Assembly (NCBI RefSeq): GCF_003006155.1 | Contig: NZ_CP023559.1 | Span: forward strand, 2,542,001-2,606,000 | Origin: Salinicola tamaricis | Lineage (GTDB): Bacteria; Pseudomonadota; Gammaproteobacteria; Pseudomonadales; Halomonadaceae | Length of the DNA stretch: 64,000 bases | Direction of reading: 5' to 3' | Shown here: positions 36,312 to 44,779 of the stretch, piece after piece | Layout: each line of letters begins with the position of its first letter | How positions within the stretch are numbered: position 1 is the stretch's first letter | Position numbers and translations under genes: made by a program | Notes under the pieces: generated by a model | Database searches by the model: none | What the model was told of the DNA's origin: nothing | What the model saw: only the letters and a program-made list of their open reading frames with translations

Positions 36312-37232
36312 GTGCCTTTTATCGCCGTGTTCTATCTCGCGGTCGTCGTGCTGCTCTTCTCCGGCAATCTGGTGGTCGGCAAGTTCGCCACCGCCAGTCT
36401 GCCGCCGCTGACCCTGGCGTGGTCGCGCATGCTGGTGGTGTTCCTGGCGGTGACGCTGATCTTCGGCGCTGCCGCCTGGCGTCAGCGCCAGGTGCTGGGG
36501 CGCGAGATCAAGGCGCTGGCGATCATGTCGATCAACGGCATGGCGCTGTTTTCCGCGCTGCTCTACTCGGCGCTGCGGGTCAGCGATGCGACCACGGTGG
36601 CGGTGCTGGAGAGTCTTACCCCGGCGGCCACCGCCATGCTGATGGCGCTGTTCTTCCGCGAGCGTCTGGGGCGCATACGCTGGCTGGGTATTCTGCTCTC
36701 CGCCGCCGGTGCGGCCTGGGTGGTTTCGGACGGGGCTATAGTGCGCACGCTAGCGCGGTTGCAGACCGGCGATGCGCTGGTGGCAGCGGCGGTGCTGGCC
36801 TGGGTGGTCTATTCGGTGGCGGCGCGCCACTGGCTGAGCCGGGTGCCGTTCTACGCCTCGCTGGTGCCGATGACCGGCATCGCGGTGCTGTTTCTCACGC
36901 CTTTGGTGGTGGTAGAGAATGTCTTCTTCGCCGAGGCCTGGCAGCTCGACGGTCACGCGCTTGCCGCCATTCTCTATCTGGGGCTCGGCCCCTCGCTGGT
37001 CGCGTTGATCTGCTATAACCGGGCGCTGCTGCTGGTCGGTCCCAGCCACACCGCGACCTCGCTCAACCTGCTGCCGGTGGTGACCATGGGGCTCGGCTAT
37101 CTGATGCTCGGCGCGCCGATTACCCTCAATCAGGTGATCGGCGCGCTGGTGGTGATCGTCGGTGTCTCGCTGGTGACACTCAATCTGCGACGGCGGCTGC
37201 CACCGCTGGAAGACTCGGCGGGGGGCGCCTAG
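36312..37232 (+). CDS. EamA/DMT-family transporter
   Basis: Inner-membrane drug/metabolite exporter of 306 residues with ten helices in two EamA repeats: SGNLVVGKFATASLPPLTL, TTVAVLESLTPAATAMLMAL for the first and TATSLNLLPVVTMGLGYLML for the second. GTG 36312 (VPFIAVFYLAVV) is chosen because helix 1 follows directly; ATG codons further upstream (36210, 36228) would add an arginine-rich leader. It ends 4 bases inside the convergent IclR gene end at 37229. Substrate unknown, amino acid or metabolite export likely. Confidence 0.82.
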   Translation: MPFIAVFYLAVVVLLFSGNLVVGKFATASLPPLTLAWSRMLVVFLAVTLIFGAAAWRQRQVLGREIKALAIMSINGMALFSALLYSALRVSDATTVAVLESLTPAATAMLMALFFRERLGRIRWLGILLSAAGAAWVVSDGAIVRTLARLQTGDALVAAAVLAWVVYSVAARHWLSRVPFYASLVPMTGIAVLFLTPLVVVENVFFAEAWQLDGHALAAILYLGLGPSLVALICYNRALLLVGPSHTATSLNLLPVVTMGLGYLMLGAPITLNQVIGALVVIVGVSLVTLNLRRRLPPLEDSAGGA

Positions 37233-38023
37233 CGTCGGGTGCGCGCCGCCTGGGTGATGGCCCGCGCACACTCCAGCAGCGGTGGCCCGAGGGTGTCGAT
37301 GGCGTTCTCCAGCTGCCAGCGGCTGGCAGGGGCGGTGACGTGGACTGCCGCCACCGGACGGCCCGAGGCGTTGATCACGGGGGCGGCGATATTGATGTCG
37401 CCGCGGAAGTACTCAGAGTTGTTCCAGGCCAGACCGCGCTGGCGGCACTGCTGCACGATCTCCATCAGTGCCTCGATCTCGGTCACGGTGTTGGCGGTAT
37501 GGGCGATGCGCTCGCTGCGTTCGAGATGATCGCGCAGGGTGGCGTCATCGAGCGCCGAGAGATAGGCGCGCCCGGAGGCGGTGCAGAACATCGGCACACG
37601 GCTGCCGATCGGCATATGGATCGGGATGTAGTGGCGGCTGGTAAAGCGCGCCACATAGACCATATCGAGCCCGCAGGGCTCGGTCAGCGAGACCGTTTCC
37701 AGGCAGCGATTGCTGAGATCCGACAGATACGGGTTGGCGCAATCGATCAGCAGATTGGCCTCGAGATAGTGCGCGCCCACGCCGAGCACCCCGATGCCGA
37801 TCCGGTACTTGCGGCTCTGCGCCACGCGCACCAGATAGCCGAGCTGCTCCAGGGTATGGGTGATCCGCTGCACCGAGCCCATGCTCATGTCGGTGAGCCG
37901 AGCGATCTCCGACAGGCTGAGTTCGCTGTGGTGGGCATCGAACAGCCCCAGCACCACGAACGCCTTCTCGATGGACTGGTTGAACAGCGCCGAGCGGGCA
38001 CCGGCGCTTGTTGAGTCGGCCAT
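37229..38023 (-). CDS. IclR-family transcriptional regulator
   Basis: Regulator of 264 residues: N-terminal winged HTH (LSLSEIARLTDMSMGSVQRI) and C-terminal GAF-like effector domain (HMPIGSRVPMFCTASGRAYL, NNSEYFRGDINIAAPVINAS, GRPVAAVHVTAP). ATG 38023 is 6 bases after AGGAG, so it is preferred over upstream in-frame codons. It is the last gene of a minus-strand series with an FAD oxidoreductase and a polar amino acid ABC transporter and likely controls that series. Confidence 0.87.
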   Translation of the reverse strand: MADSTSAGARSALFNQSIEKAFVVLGLFDAHHSELSLSEIARLTDMSMGSVQRITHTLEQLGYLVRVAQSRKYRIGIGVLGVGAHYLEANLLIDCANPYLSDLSNRCLETVSLTEPCGLDMVYVARFTSRHYIPIHMPIGSRVPMFCTASGRAYLSALDDATLRDHLERSERIAHTANTVTEIEALMEIVQQCRQRGLAWNNSEYFRGDINIAAPVINASGRPVAAVHVTAPASRWQLENAIDTLGPPLLECARAITQAARTRR

Positions 38024-38034
38024 CGGGTCTCCTG

Positions 38035-39324
38035 TCATCGCTCCAGCCAATCCTGGGTCCGATAGTACTGGATCACCGCCGCGACGTAGAGCCGCTGCAG
38101 GCCGTGCAGCGGGATCGGCGCGATGGGGGTGAGCGGTAGCGGCAGAGCGTCGGCGAGCGCCTGGGTACCGAGATGGCGGCCGATCAGGCTGCCCAGATGG
38201 GTGCCCATTCCCACCCCGCGGCCGTTGTAACCCAGCGCCACGTGCAAGCCGGGGGCAGGTTCGTGCACGTGCGGCATGGCGTCCTGGGTCAGCGCCACCC
38301 GCCCGCCCCAGGCATAGTCGATCTCGACGCCCTTCAGCGCCGGATAGAGCCTGGTCATGCCGCTGATCAGATGGCGGAAATCGGTGGGGTCACGGGGATC
38401 ATGAAAGGGTCCACGCCCGCCGAACAGCAGTCGACCGGCGGCGTCGCGGCGAAAGTAGAACAGCAGCTTGCGCGCGTCCGAGGCGACCTCTCCTCGGGGC
38501 AGAATGGTCGCGCCTTCCTCTGCGCTCAGCGGCCGGGTGGCGATCTGAAAACTGTTGGCGGCGATCAGGCTGCGCGCCAGACCCGGCTGCAGGGTGTCGG
38601 TATAGCCGTTGGTGCACAGCAGCACGTGCTCGGCCACCACCTCGCCATGGGCGGTGGTCGCTCGCCAGCCCTCGGCCTGACGGGCCAGCCCGGTCACCGC
38701 CGAGCCCTCGTGGAGCTGTGCTCCCGCGGCGCTCGCCGCCCGGGCCAGGCCGCGCACGAAGGCCAAGGGATTGAGGCTACCCGCACGCGGGTCGCGCCAG
38801 CCGGCCAGATAGGCCGCGGTGCCGAGGCGCTCGGCGCAGGCCTCTCGCGTCAGCCACTCGACCTCGACGCCACGCGCGGCCCACTGTGCGGCGCGGCTCT
38901 CGATCCGCTGGATGCCAGCTTGGGTGGCCGCGGGCTGCAGCCAGCCGTGGCGTTGGGCGTCGCACTCGATGGCGTGGCGCTGGATGAGCGCGAAGACCAC
39001 GTCGGCATTGCGGCTGCTGGTATCGATCAGGCGTTCGCCGCGCTCCTGACCATAGCGTTCGATCAGTTGGTCGGGGTCGTACTTGAGCCCCGGGATGACC
39101 TGGCCGCCGTTGCGTCCCGAGGCGCCCCAGCCGATCGTGTCGGCCTCCAGCAGGCGGGTCGAGATGCCGCGTTCGGCCAACGCCAGCGCCGCGGCGACCC
39201 CGGTGAAGCCGCCGCCGACAATCAGCACGTCGCTGCGGCATGTACCTTCGAGTGCGGGTAGCGACGCAGCCGGCGGTTGGCTGTCGGACCAGAGCGAGCG
39301 CAGCATCGGCTGTGACGTGGGCAT
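38035..39324 (-). CDS. FAD-dependent amine oxidoreductase (PuuB/OrdL-like)
   Basis: DAO-family flavoenzyme of 429 residues. FAD-binding motif VGGGFTGVAAALALAERG (~35-52), GWGASGRNGGQVIPGLKYDP typical of gamma-glutamylputrescine oxidase, LCTNGYTDTLQPGL, and C-terminal AWGGRVALTQDAMPHV and ALGYNGRGVGMGTHLG. ATG 39324 has AGGAGGCGCGCG upstream. The uninterrupted frame running from the ABC ATPase gene into this one is produced by a frame shift in the ATPase gene. Its partners, a basic/polar amino acid importer and an IclR regulator, suggest breakdown of an imported amine or amino acid. Confidence 0.85.
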   Translation of the reverse strand: MPTSQPMLRSLWSDSQPPAASLPALEGTCRSDVLIVGGGFTGVAAALALAERGISTRLLEADTIGWGASGRNGGQVIPGLKYDPDQLIERYGQERGERLIDTSSRNADVVFALIQRHAIECDAQRHGWLQPAATQAGIQRIESRAAQWAARGVEVEWLTREACAERLGTAAYLAGWRDPRAGSLNPLAFVRGLARAASAAGAQLHEGSAVTGLARQAEGWRATTAHGEVVAEHVLLCTNGYTDTLQPGLARSLIAANSFQIATRPLSAEEGATILPRGEVASDARKLLFYFRRDAAGRLLFGGRGPFHDPRDPTDFRHLISGMTRLYPALKGVEIDYAWGGRVALTQDAMPHVHEPAPGLHVALGYNGRGVGMGTHLGSLIGRHLGTQALADALPLPLTPIAPIPLHGLQRLYVAAVIQYYRTQDWLER

Positions 39325-39338
39325 CGCGCGCCTCCTGT

Positions 39339-40065
39339 TCAGTGGTCGAGCACGCGGCGCAGGAAATCCTGCGTACGCGCGTTCTGTGGCTCGCTGAGCA
39401 CGCGCGACGCCGGCCCCTCCTCGACGATCTGGCCGCCGTAGAGAAAGCAGACCCGGTCGGCCACCTCCTTGGCGAAACTCATCTCGTGGGTGACCACGAC
39501 CATGGTCATGCCCTCCGCCGCCAGGTCGCGCATCACCGTCAGCACATCGCCCACCAGCTCCGGGTCGAGCGCGGAGGTGGGCTCGTCGAACAGGATCGCC
39601 TCCGGACGCATGCGCCGCCCGGGCGATCGCCACCCGCTGCTGCTGGCCGCCGGAGAGCTGGGTCGGGTAGGCCGCCTGTTTCTCGGCCAGGCCGACCTTT
39701 TCGAGCAGCGCCTGAGCGTGCTGGCGCGCTTCGGCCCGCGACTCGCCCTTGACGAAGACAGGGCCCTCCATCACGTTCTCGAGCACCGTGCGGTGGGGAA
39801 AGAGATTGAAGCGCTGAAACACCATGCCGACCCGGGTGCGCAGCGCGTGGATATCGCTGCGCCTGACATCCACCGTCTGCCCGTGGATGGTGATCGCGCC
39901 TCTATCGTAACTCTCTAGACCGTTGATGCAGCGCAGCACGGTGGACTTGCCCGAGCCGGAAGGACCGATGAGACAGACCACTTCGCCGGCGGCGACCTCG
40001 AGGCTGACGCCCTTGAGCACCTGGGTCGCACCGAAGGCCTTGTGGATATGGTCGATGGCGATCAT
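39339..40065 (-). CDS. Polar amino acid ABC transporter ATPase (frame shift)
   Basis: ATP-binding subunit of the GlnQ/HisP type, about 242 residues. Walker [11 protein letters not shown]-loop [11 protein letters not shown], signature [14 protein letters not shown], then after a slip near 39612 [19 protein letters not shown] with Walker B and D-loop, and [17 protein letters not shown] with the switch histidine. The start ATG 40065 overlaps the stop of the permease gene by four bases (ATGA), indicating translational coupling. Confidence 0.88.
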
Positions 40066-40727
40066 TGGTCGGCTCCCTGTCGCGACTTGCTGAAGAAACG
40101 CTCCAGGCGATTGACGCCGAAGATCAGCGGCAGGCTGAGCGCCAGGTACATCAGTGCCACCATGGTGTAGACGGTGGTGTTCTGGAACGTCGAAGCGGCG
40201 ATCAACTGCCCGGCCCGGGTCATCTCCGCCACCGTGATGGTCGAGGCGAGCGAGGAGTCCTTGAGAATCATGACCGCGGTGTTGCCGTAGGGAGGCAGGG
40301 CGATGCGCACCGCCTGGGGCAGCACCACGCGGCGCATGATCAGGGCGCTCTTCATGCCGATGGACTTGGCTGCCTCGATCTGGCCCGAGTCGACCGCCTC
40401 GATGCCGGCGCGGAAGTTCTCTGCCTGGTAGGCGCTATAGGCGATCCCCAGGCCGATGATGCTGGCCTGGAAAGCGCTCAGATCGATGCCTAGCTCGGGA
40501 ATGACGAAATAGATGTAGAACAGTTGCACGATGATCGGCAGGCCGCGGATCACGTTGATGAAGGTGCTGGCCAGCGCCGATATCGGCGCGAACGGGGAGC
40601 GCTTCATCAGCGCCAGCAGCAGGCCCAGAAAGGTACTGAGCAGCAGGGCGCCCAGGGTGATCTGCACCGTGACTACGGCGCCCTTGAGCAGGATCGGGAA
40701 AAACGCGGCGATATCGGCGTACGCCAT
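40062..40727 (-). CDS. Polar amino acid ABC transporter permease
   Basis: Inner-membrane permease of 221 residues of the HisM/GlnP family with about five helices. Visible: LKGAVVTVQITLGALLLSTF, GLPIIVQLFYIYFVIPELGI, and the ATPase-contact EAA loop region IEAAKSIGMKSALIMRRVVL with QAVRIALPPYGN. It overlaps the ATPase gene by four bases. Only one permease gene is present, so it probably works as a homodimer. Confidence 0.9.
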   Translation of the reverse strand: MAYADIAAFFPILLKGAVVTVQITLGALLLSTFLGLLLALMKRSPFAPISALASTFINVIRGLPIIVQLFYIYFVIPELGIDLSAFQASIIGLGIAYSAYQAENFRAGIEAVDSGQIEAAKSIGMKSALIMRRVVLPQAVRIALPPYGNTAVMILKDSSLASTITVAEMTRAGQLIAASTFQNTTVYTMVALMYLALSLPLIFGVNRLERFFSKSRQGADQ

Positions 40728-40751
40728 AGAGTCCTCCTGGGCCGAGGCCGG

Positions 40752-40779
40752 GCACGCCGGGCAGTGAAGCCCGGCGTGC
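40752..40779 (-). promoter_or_regulatory. Intercistronic hairpin between binding protein and permease genes
   Basis: Perfect 11-bp inverted repeat GCACGCCGGGC / GCCCGGCGTGC with loop AGTGAA, no T-run, 62-89 bases after the binding-protein stop and before the permease start. Likely lowers downstream expression or protects the binding-protein message. Confidence 0.6.
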
Positions 40780-40840
40780 GGCGGTCAGCGGGGAAGGGTG
40801 GGAGAGCGGCTGAGTGTCGGTGGTGGCACGGTGGGGCGTA

Positions 40841-41644
40841 CTACAGCCCCCACTTGGCGAAGATGGCGTCGAGCTTGCCGCTTGCCTTTAGCTTGGCCAG
40901 GGAGGCGTTGACGCGCTCGAGCAGGGCGGTGTTGTCCTTGGCCACGGCCAGCGCGAGCTCGCCCACCATCTGCTGCTGGTAGTCGGGAGACAGCTTGAGA
41001 TCGGCGAAGCGGCCCTGCTTGAGCTGGTAAGCCATCACCGGTGCGTCACCGATGCCCGCCACGATGCGACCCAGGGAGACGTCGCGCATCATGTCGGCAA
41101 GGGTGTCGTAGTTGCGAATCTCGGGAAACAGCCCGGTCGCCTGCAGCTGGCGTACATAGGTCGTGCCGACCTGGGCGCCGACCACCTGGCCCTTGAGATC
41201 GTCGAGGGTATGAATGTCGCCCTGATGGTCACGCTTGACGATCACGCCCTCACCGTAGGGGTAGACGTCATCGCTGAAGGCGACGACCTTGGCGCGCTCG
41301 GGGGTACGCAGCATGGCCGCGGAGATGATGTCGATCTTGCCCGAGGTGAGTGAAGGGATCAGCGCATTGAACGGCGACTCCTTGATCTCGACCTGGGCTC
41401 CCATGTCCTGACCCACCGCCTCGATCAGATCGACCATGGCGCCAGTGATCTTGCCGCTGGAGACATCCAGAAAGGTGAAGGGGATACCGCTGGGGGTGGC
41501 GCCGGCGATCAGCGTCTCCTGTGCCTGAGCGGCGTTGATACCTGCCGTGGCGAGACCTAGCGCAGCGGCGGCCACGAGGCAGTGGCGGCAGAGGCGAGAG
41601 AGCCAGCGCCAGGGAGTTCGGGTTGTGGGTGAGTAATCGATCAT
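40841..41644 (-). CDS. Polar amino acid ABC transporter substrate-binding protein
   Basis: Periplasmic receptor of 267 residues, SBP family 3. Signal sequence with hydrophobic core LVAAAALGLATAGINAAQA, then GATPSGIPFTFLDVSSGKIT, GAMVDLIEAVGQDMGA, FNALIPSLTSGKIDIISAAM and VGAQVGTTYVRQL. The canonical PFxF and DxxxxA positions are conserved. Family 3 receptors bind polar amino acids or opines. First gene of the minus-strand operon with permease, ATPase, FAD oxidoreductase and IclR. Confidence 0.88.
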   Translation of the reverse strand: MIDYSPTTRTPWRWLSRLCRHCLVAAAALGLATAGINAAQAQETLIAGATPSGIPFTFLDVSSGKITGAMVDLIEAVGQDMGAQVEIKESPFNALIPSLTSGKIDIISAAMLRTPERAKVVAFSDDVYPYGEGVIVKRDHQGDIHTLDDLKGQVVGAQVGTTYVRQLQATGLFPEIRNYDTLADMMRDVSLGRIVAGIGDAPVMAYQLKQGRFADLKLSPDYQQQMVGELALAVAKDNTALLERVNASLAKLKASGKLDAIFAKWGL

Positions 41645-42012
41645 GAGGCTACCTGTCTTGTGGGGTTGTTATGTCGACTCAGCGATTCACCTGCCTGTTC
41701 GAGCCTATCCAAGCGCTGATTTATCGGCAAGTGTTAAAAGTTATCGTATATCGATAAGTTAGCTCTCTGTCGTCAGCGTAACTTGCGTCAGCCCCTGGCC
41801 GAATGTCTCTAACAAGTGATCCCCGCTCGAAAAACCGGCCAGTCACGCGATACGTGGGCAACGCAGACGCTACGTACTGGAAGACAAGGCGGGTCGTTCG
41901 AATACCACCAAGGTCTAGGTGCTCTACCCAGGGCTCGACTGGGTTAAGCTGGCGACAGGCAGCGGCACAGTGACAGCCTGGTGTCGATCACTCAGCAAGT
42001 GGGAGAGAACCG
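41645..42012. other. 368-bp divergent intergenic region
   Basis: No gene seen. Holds promoters of the ABC operon (minus) and the methyltransferase (plus). An A+T-rich inverted repeat TTATCG-N5-CGATAA lies at 41741-41757, about 97 bases upstream of the ABC operon start, a candidate operator (for example for the IclR regulator). Confidence 0.4.
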
Positions 42013-42666
42013 GTGGAGCATCGATTCTGGCAACAGCGCTGGGAGCAGGCACAGCTCGGCTTTCACCTGAGCTTCGTCCATCCCATTCTCAAGCGGCACT
42101 TGTCGCGCTATGCGCTCGCCCCAGGGGCGCGGGTGTTCCTGCCGCTGTGCGGCAAGACCCTGGATATTGGCTGGCTGCTGAGTGAGGGGTATGCGGTGGT
42201 CGGCGCCGAGTTGAGCGAGCTGGCGGTGGCGCAGCTGTTCGCCGAACTCGGGGTCGAGCCGACGGTGAGCGAGTGGGAGAGCGGCCAGCGCTGGCAGCAC
42301 GACGCGCTGAGCGTATTTCAGGGCGATATCTTCGCGCTGACACCGGCGACGCTGGGCGCGGTCGATCTGGTTTATGACCGCGCTGCGCTGGTGGCGCTAC
42401 CGCCGACCATGCGCGACGCCTACGCCCGACAGCTCATCGCGCTGAGCGGCGCCGCGCCGCAGCTGCTGATCACCTTCGAGTACGACCCGGCGGAGAAGGA
42501 GGGCCCACCGTTTCCGGTACTGCCGGCCGAGATCGACCGCCACTACGCCGACACTCATGAAATCGAGGAGCTGTCGCGCAAGGACGTGCTCGACGCCTCG
42601 CTCAGCTTCCGCGATGCGGGCGTGTCGCGTTTCGTCGAGGTCGCCTGGCAGCTGCTGCCGCGTTAG
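42013..42666 (+). CDS. tpm: Thiopurine S-methyltransferase family protein
   Basis: SAM-dependent methyltransferase of 217 residues, TPMT type, which in bacteria methylates tellurite/selenite and thiopurines. Visible: FWQQRWEQAQLGFHLSFVHP, RVFLPLCGKTLDIGWLLSEG with the SAM-binding GKxxDxxWL motif, GAELSELAV, VYDRAALVALPPTMR, ITFEYDPAEKEGPPF and DASLSFRDAGVSRFVE. Start GTG 42013 with GGGAGAGAAC upstream. Length is that of bacterial Tpm (about 218). Single gene. Confidence 0.9.
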   Translation: MEHRFWQQRWEQAQLGFHLSFVHPILKRHLSRYALAPGARVFLPLCGKTLDIGWLLSEGYAVVGAELSELAVAQLFAELGVEPTVSEWESGQRWQHDALSVFQGDIFALTPATLGAVDLVYDRAALVALPPTMRDAYARQLIALSGAAPQLLITFEYDPAEKEGPPFPVLPAEIDRHYADTHEIEELSRKDVLDASLSFRDAGVSRFVEVAWQLLPR

Positions 42667-42736
42667 CTGCCCCCTGGGCGAGACGCCGCGACCGCCGGTG
42701 GGGCTTGAACTATCCCTGCCGCCGCTGGCGGATCGT

Positions 42737-42770
42737 CCGGATCAGCGGTAGTGCCGGATCAGCGGTAGTG
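42737..42770. repeat. 17-bp perfect tandem duplication at tctA end
   Basis: CCGGATCAGCGGTAGTG occurs twice in a row (42737-42753, 42754-42770). On the minus strand the second pass through the unit is out of frame and supplies the tctA stop codon. Confidence 0.9.
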
Positions 42771-44214
42771 ATAGTGCCAACAGCGTCAGACAGAGCAGCC
42801 CGATGGCGATGGGGTGGCCGATGAACAGGGTGGCGAAGCTGCCGTTGGTGATGATCAGCCCCTGACGCAGGCTCATCTCCAGGGTTGGCCCCAGCACCAT
42901 ACCGATCACCAGCGGTGCCATCGGATAGCCCTGGCGCCGCAGCAGGAACCCGCCGATGCCGGCCGCTGCCATCACGATCAGATCGAACGGGTTGCCGCGG
43001 ACGAAGTAGACCCCTAGAGAACTGAGCATCAGGATCAGCACCAGCATCCACGCCTCGGGAATGCGCAGTAGCGGCGAGGCCATCTTGCCGAACAGCACAC
43101 CCAGCGGTAGCAGCAGCAGGTTGATGATGAAGAAACCGGTGAAGATCGCCGCGATCAGCAGCGGATTGTCCGCCATCAGCCGTATGCCGGGGGTGACCCC
43201 GTGCAGCGTGAGCGTTGCCAGCATCACCGCGGTCACGGCGTCACCTGGAATGCCCAGCGCCATGGTGGGTACGAGCGCGCCCCCGGTGACAGCGTTGTTG
43301 GCGGCTTCCGAGGCGATGACGCCATCCGGCTCGCCCTGGCCGAAGCGCGCGCGGCGCGGTGACGAGCGCTTGGCTTCGGCGTAGGAGATGAACGCTGAGG
43401 TCGCCGCGCCTGTCCCGGGCAGGATACCGATGACGTTACCGATCAGCACCGACTTGCTCAGGCCGCTGAGCCGGCCTTTCCACTCTCTCAGCCGCGGCAG
43501 TACGAGGCCGCGGAACTGGACGCTCGACGCGCTGCCGTCGTCACCGCCGGAGAGGCGAATCAGTACCTCGGAGACGGCGAACACGCCGATCACCACGGCC
43601 AGCAGATCGAAACCGGCGATGAGGGGAAATTGCCCGAAGGTGAAGCGTGTCTCGCCGGTGATCGGGTCGCCACCCACGGTCGCCAGGAACAGCCCCAGTG
43701 CCCCGGCGATCAACCCTTTGCGCATCGAGCCCTCGGACACCGAGACGATACAGGTCAGCCCCAGCAGGATCAGGGCGAAGGTCTCTATCGGGCCGAAATT
43801 GAGGGCGAACGCGGCCAGTTGGGGCGCTGCCAGAATCAGCACCACGGCCGAGACCAGCCCGCCGATGACTGACGCCTGGGTGGCCCAGCCCAGCGCCTTG
43901 CCGGCTTCGCCGCGCTGCGCCATGGGATAGCCATCGAGGCAGGTGGCCGCCGATTGCGGTGTGCCCGGGGTGTTGATCAGGATCGCCGATACCGAGCCGC
44001 CGTAGACCGAGCCGGCATAGATCGCCAGCAGCAGCAGAATGGCCGGCGCCTGGCCCATGGTCAGGGTGAACGGCAGGATCATGGCCACCGCGACTGTGGA
44101 GCCGATACCCGGCAGAGCGCCGAGCACGATGCCCAGAAGGGTACCGAAGGTCAGCGCGATCAACCCCTCCGGGGTCATGATCAGACCGATGGCCTGGGGC
44201 AGCAGCTCGAGCAT
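42742..44214 (-). CDS. tctA: Tripartite tricarboxylate transporter large permease (TctA)
   Basis: Inner-membrane permease of 490 residues with about 12 helices. TctA motifs: GIVLGALPGIGSTVAVAMIL, YGGSVSAILINTPGTPQSAA, GILPGTGAATSAFISYAEAK and EAANNAVTGGALVPTMALGI. The last codons (LPLIRHYR, stop 42742-42744) are altered by a 17-bp tandem duplication; without it the protein would end LPLIRTIRQRRQG at 42710. Last gene of tctC-tctB-tctA, divergent from a LacI regulator. Substrate is a di/tricarboxylate or similar organic acid. Confidence 0.9.
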   Translation of the reverse strand: MLELLPQAIGLIMTPEGLIALTFGTLLGIVLGALPGIGSTVAVAMILPFTLTMGQAPAILLLLAIYAGSVYGGSVSAILINTPGTPQSAATCLDGYPMAQRGEAGKALGWATQASVIGGLVSAVVLILAAPQLAAFALNFGPIETFALILLGLTCIVSVSEGSMRKGLIAGALGLFLATVGGDPITGETRFTFGQFPLIAGFDLLAVVIGVFAVSEVLIRLSGGDDGSASSVQFRGLVLPRLREWKGRLSGLSKSVLIGNVIGILPGTGAATSAFISYAEAKRSSPRRARFGQGEPDGVIASEAANNAVTGGALVPTMALGIPGDAVTAVMLATLTLHGVTPGIRLMADNPLLIAAIFTGFFIINLLLLPLGVLFGKMASPLLRIPEAWMLVLILMLSSLGVYFVRGNPFDLIVMAAAGIGGFLLRRQGYPMAPLVIGMVLGPTLEMSLRQGLIITNGSFATLFIGHPIAIGLLCLTLLALSLPLIRHYR

Positions 44215-44290
44215 GGTAGGTCTTCCGTGTCGTGGAGGGAGATGAAAACGCGAGAGCCGCCGCGCGGATATCGCGTCAGCGAGACACCGC

Positions 44291-44741
44291 TCAGAACCAC
44301 CAGGTGAAGGGCGAAGTGGGTAGCGGCATGCTCAGCAGGTGATTGAACAGCAGCACCAGCGCGCCGGCGGCAATGGTCGGCATGACCAGCGTCGCGACGC
44401 GCCCGGCACGCATCACCGCCAGTATCAGCATGCCCATGAGGGTCGAGCTGATGAAGTAGCCCAGGACCGGGATCAGCAGGACGTAGAGCGGCAGCGCGAC
44501 CACCCGGTAGCGTCCTGCGCCAGGCCAGGGCCGTTCGCTCCTGGCGCTTGGCGAAGCTCATGCCGAGGTCGAGCAGGGCGAGCGCGAACAGCACGCTCAG
44601 CACGATGCGCGGGAAGAACTGCGGATTGAACGCCAGGTCGATGGGGGCGCCGGGACTGGCGAGGCTGGATGCCAGCAGGCCGCCGCTCGAGACCATGAGC
44701 ACTACCGATATCAGCCGATTCTCACTGAGTGACTTGAGCAT
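44291..44741 (-). CDS. tctB: Tripartite tricarboxylate transporter small permease (TctB, frame shift)
   Basis: Small inner-membrane subunit, about 150 residues, four helices. N-terminal half RLISVVLMVSSGGLLASSLA and FFPRIVLSVLFALALLDLGM; after a slip near 44515 the second half reads VVALPLYVLLIPVLGYFISS and ILAVMRAGRVATLVMPTIAA, ending SPFTWWF at 44291. Lies between tctC and tctA as usual. Confidence 0.85.
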
Positions 44742-44779
44742 GCGCGCCCCCTCCTCCGTGGACGATCAGGGTGTCGCTG

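Noticed and set aside
38035..40065. A single long frame apparently fusing an ABC ATPase to an FAD oxidoreductase
   Set aside because: The second half of the ATPase (Walker B, switch histidine) is present in another frame at 39339-39611, and the oxidoreductase has its own ribosome site and start at 39324. The fusion comes from a frame shift.
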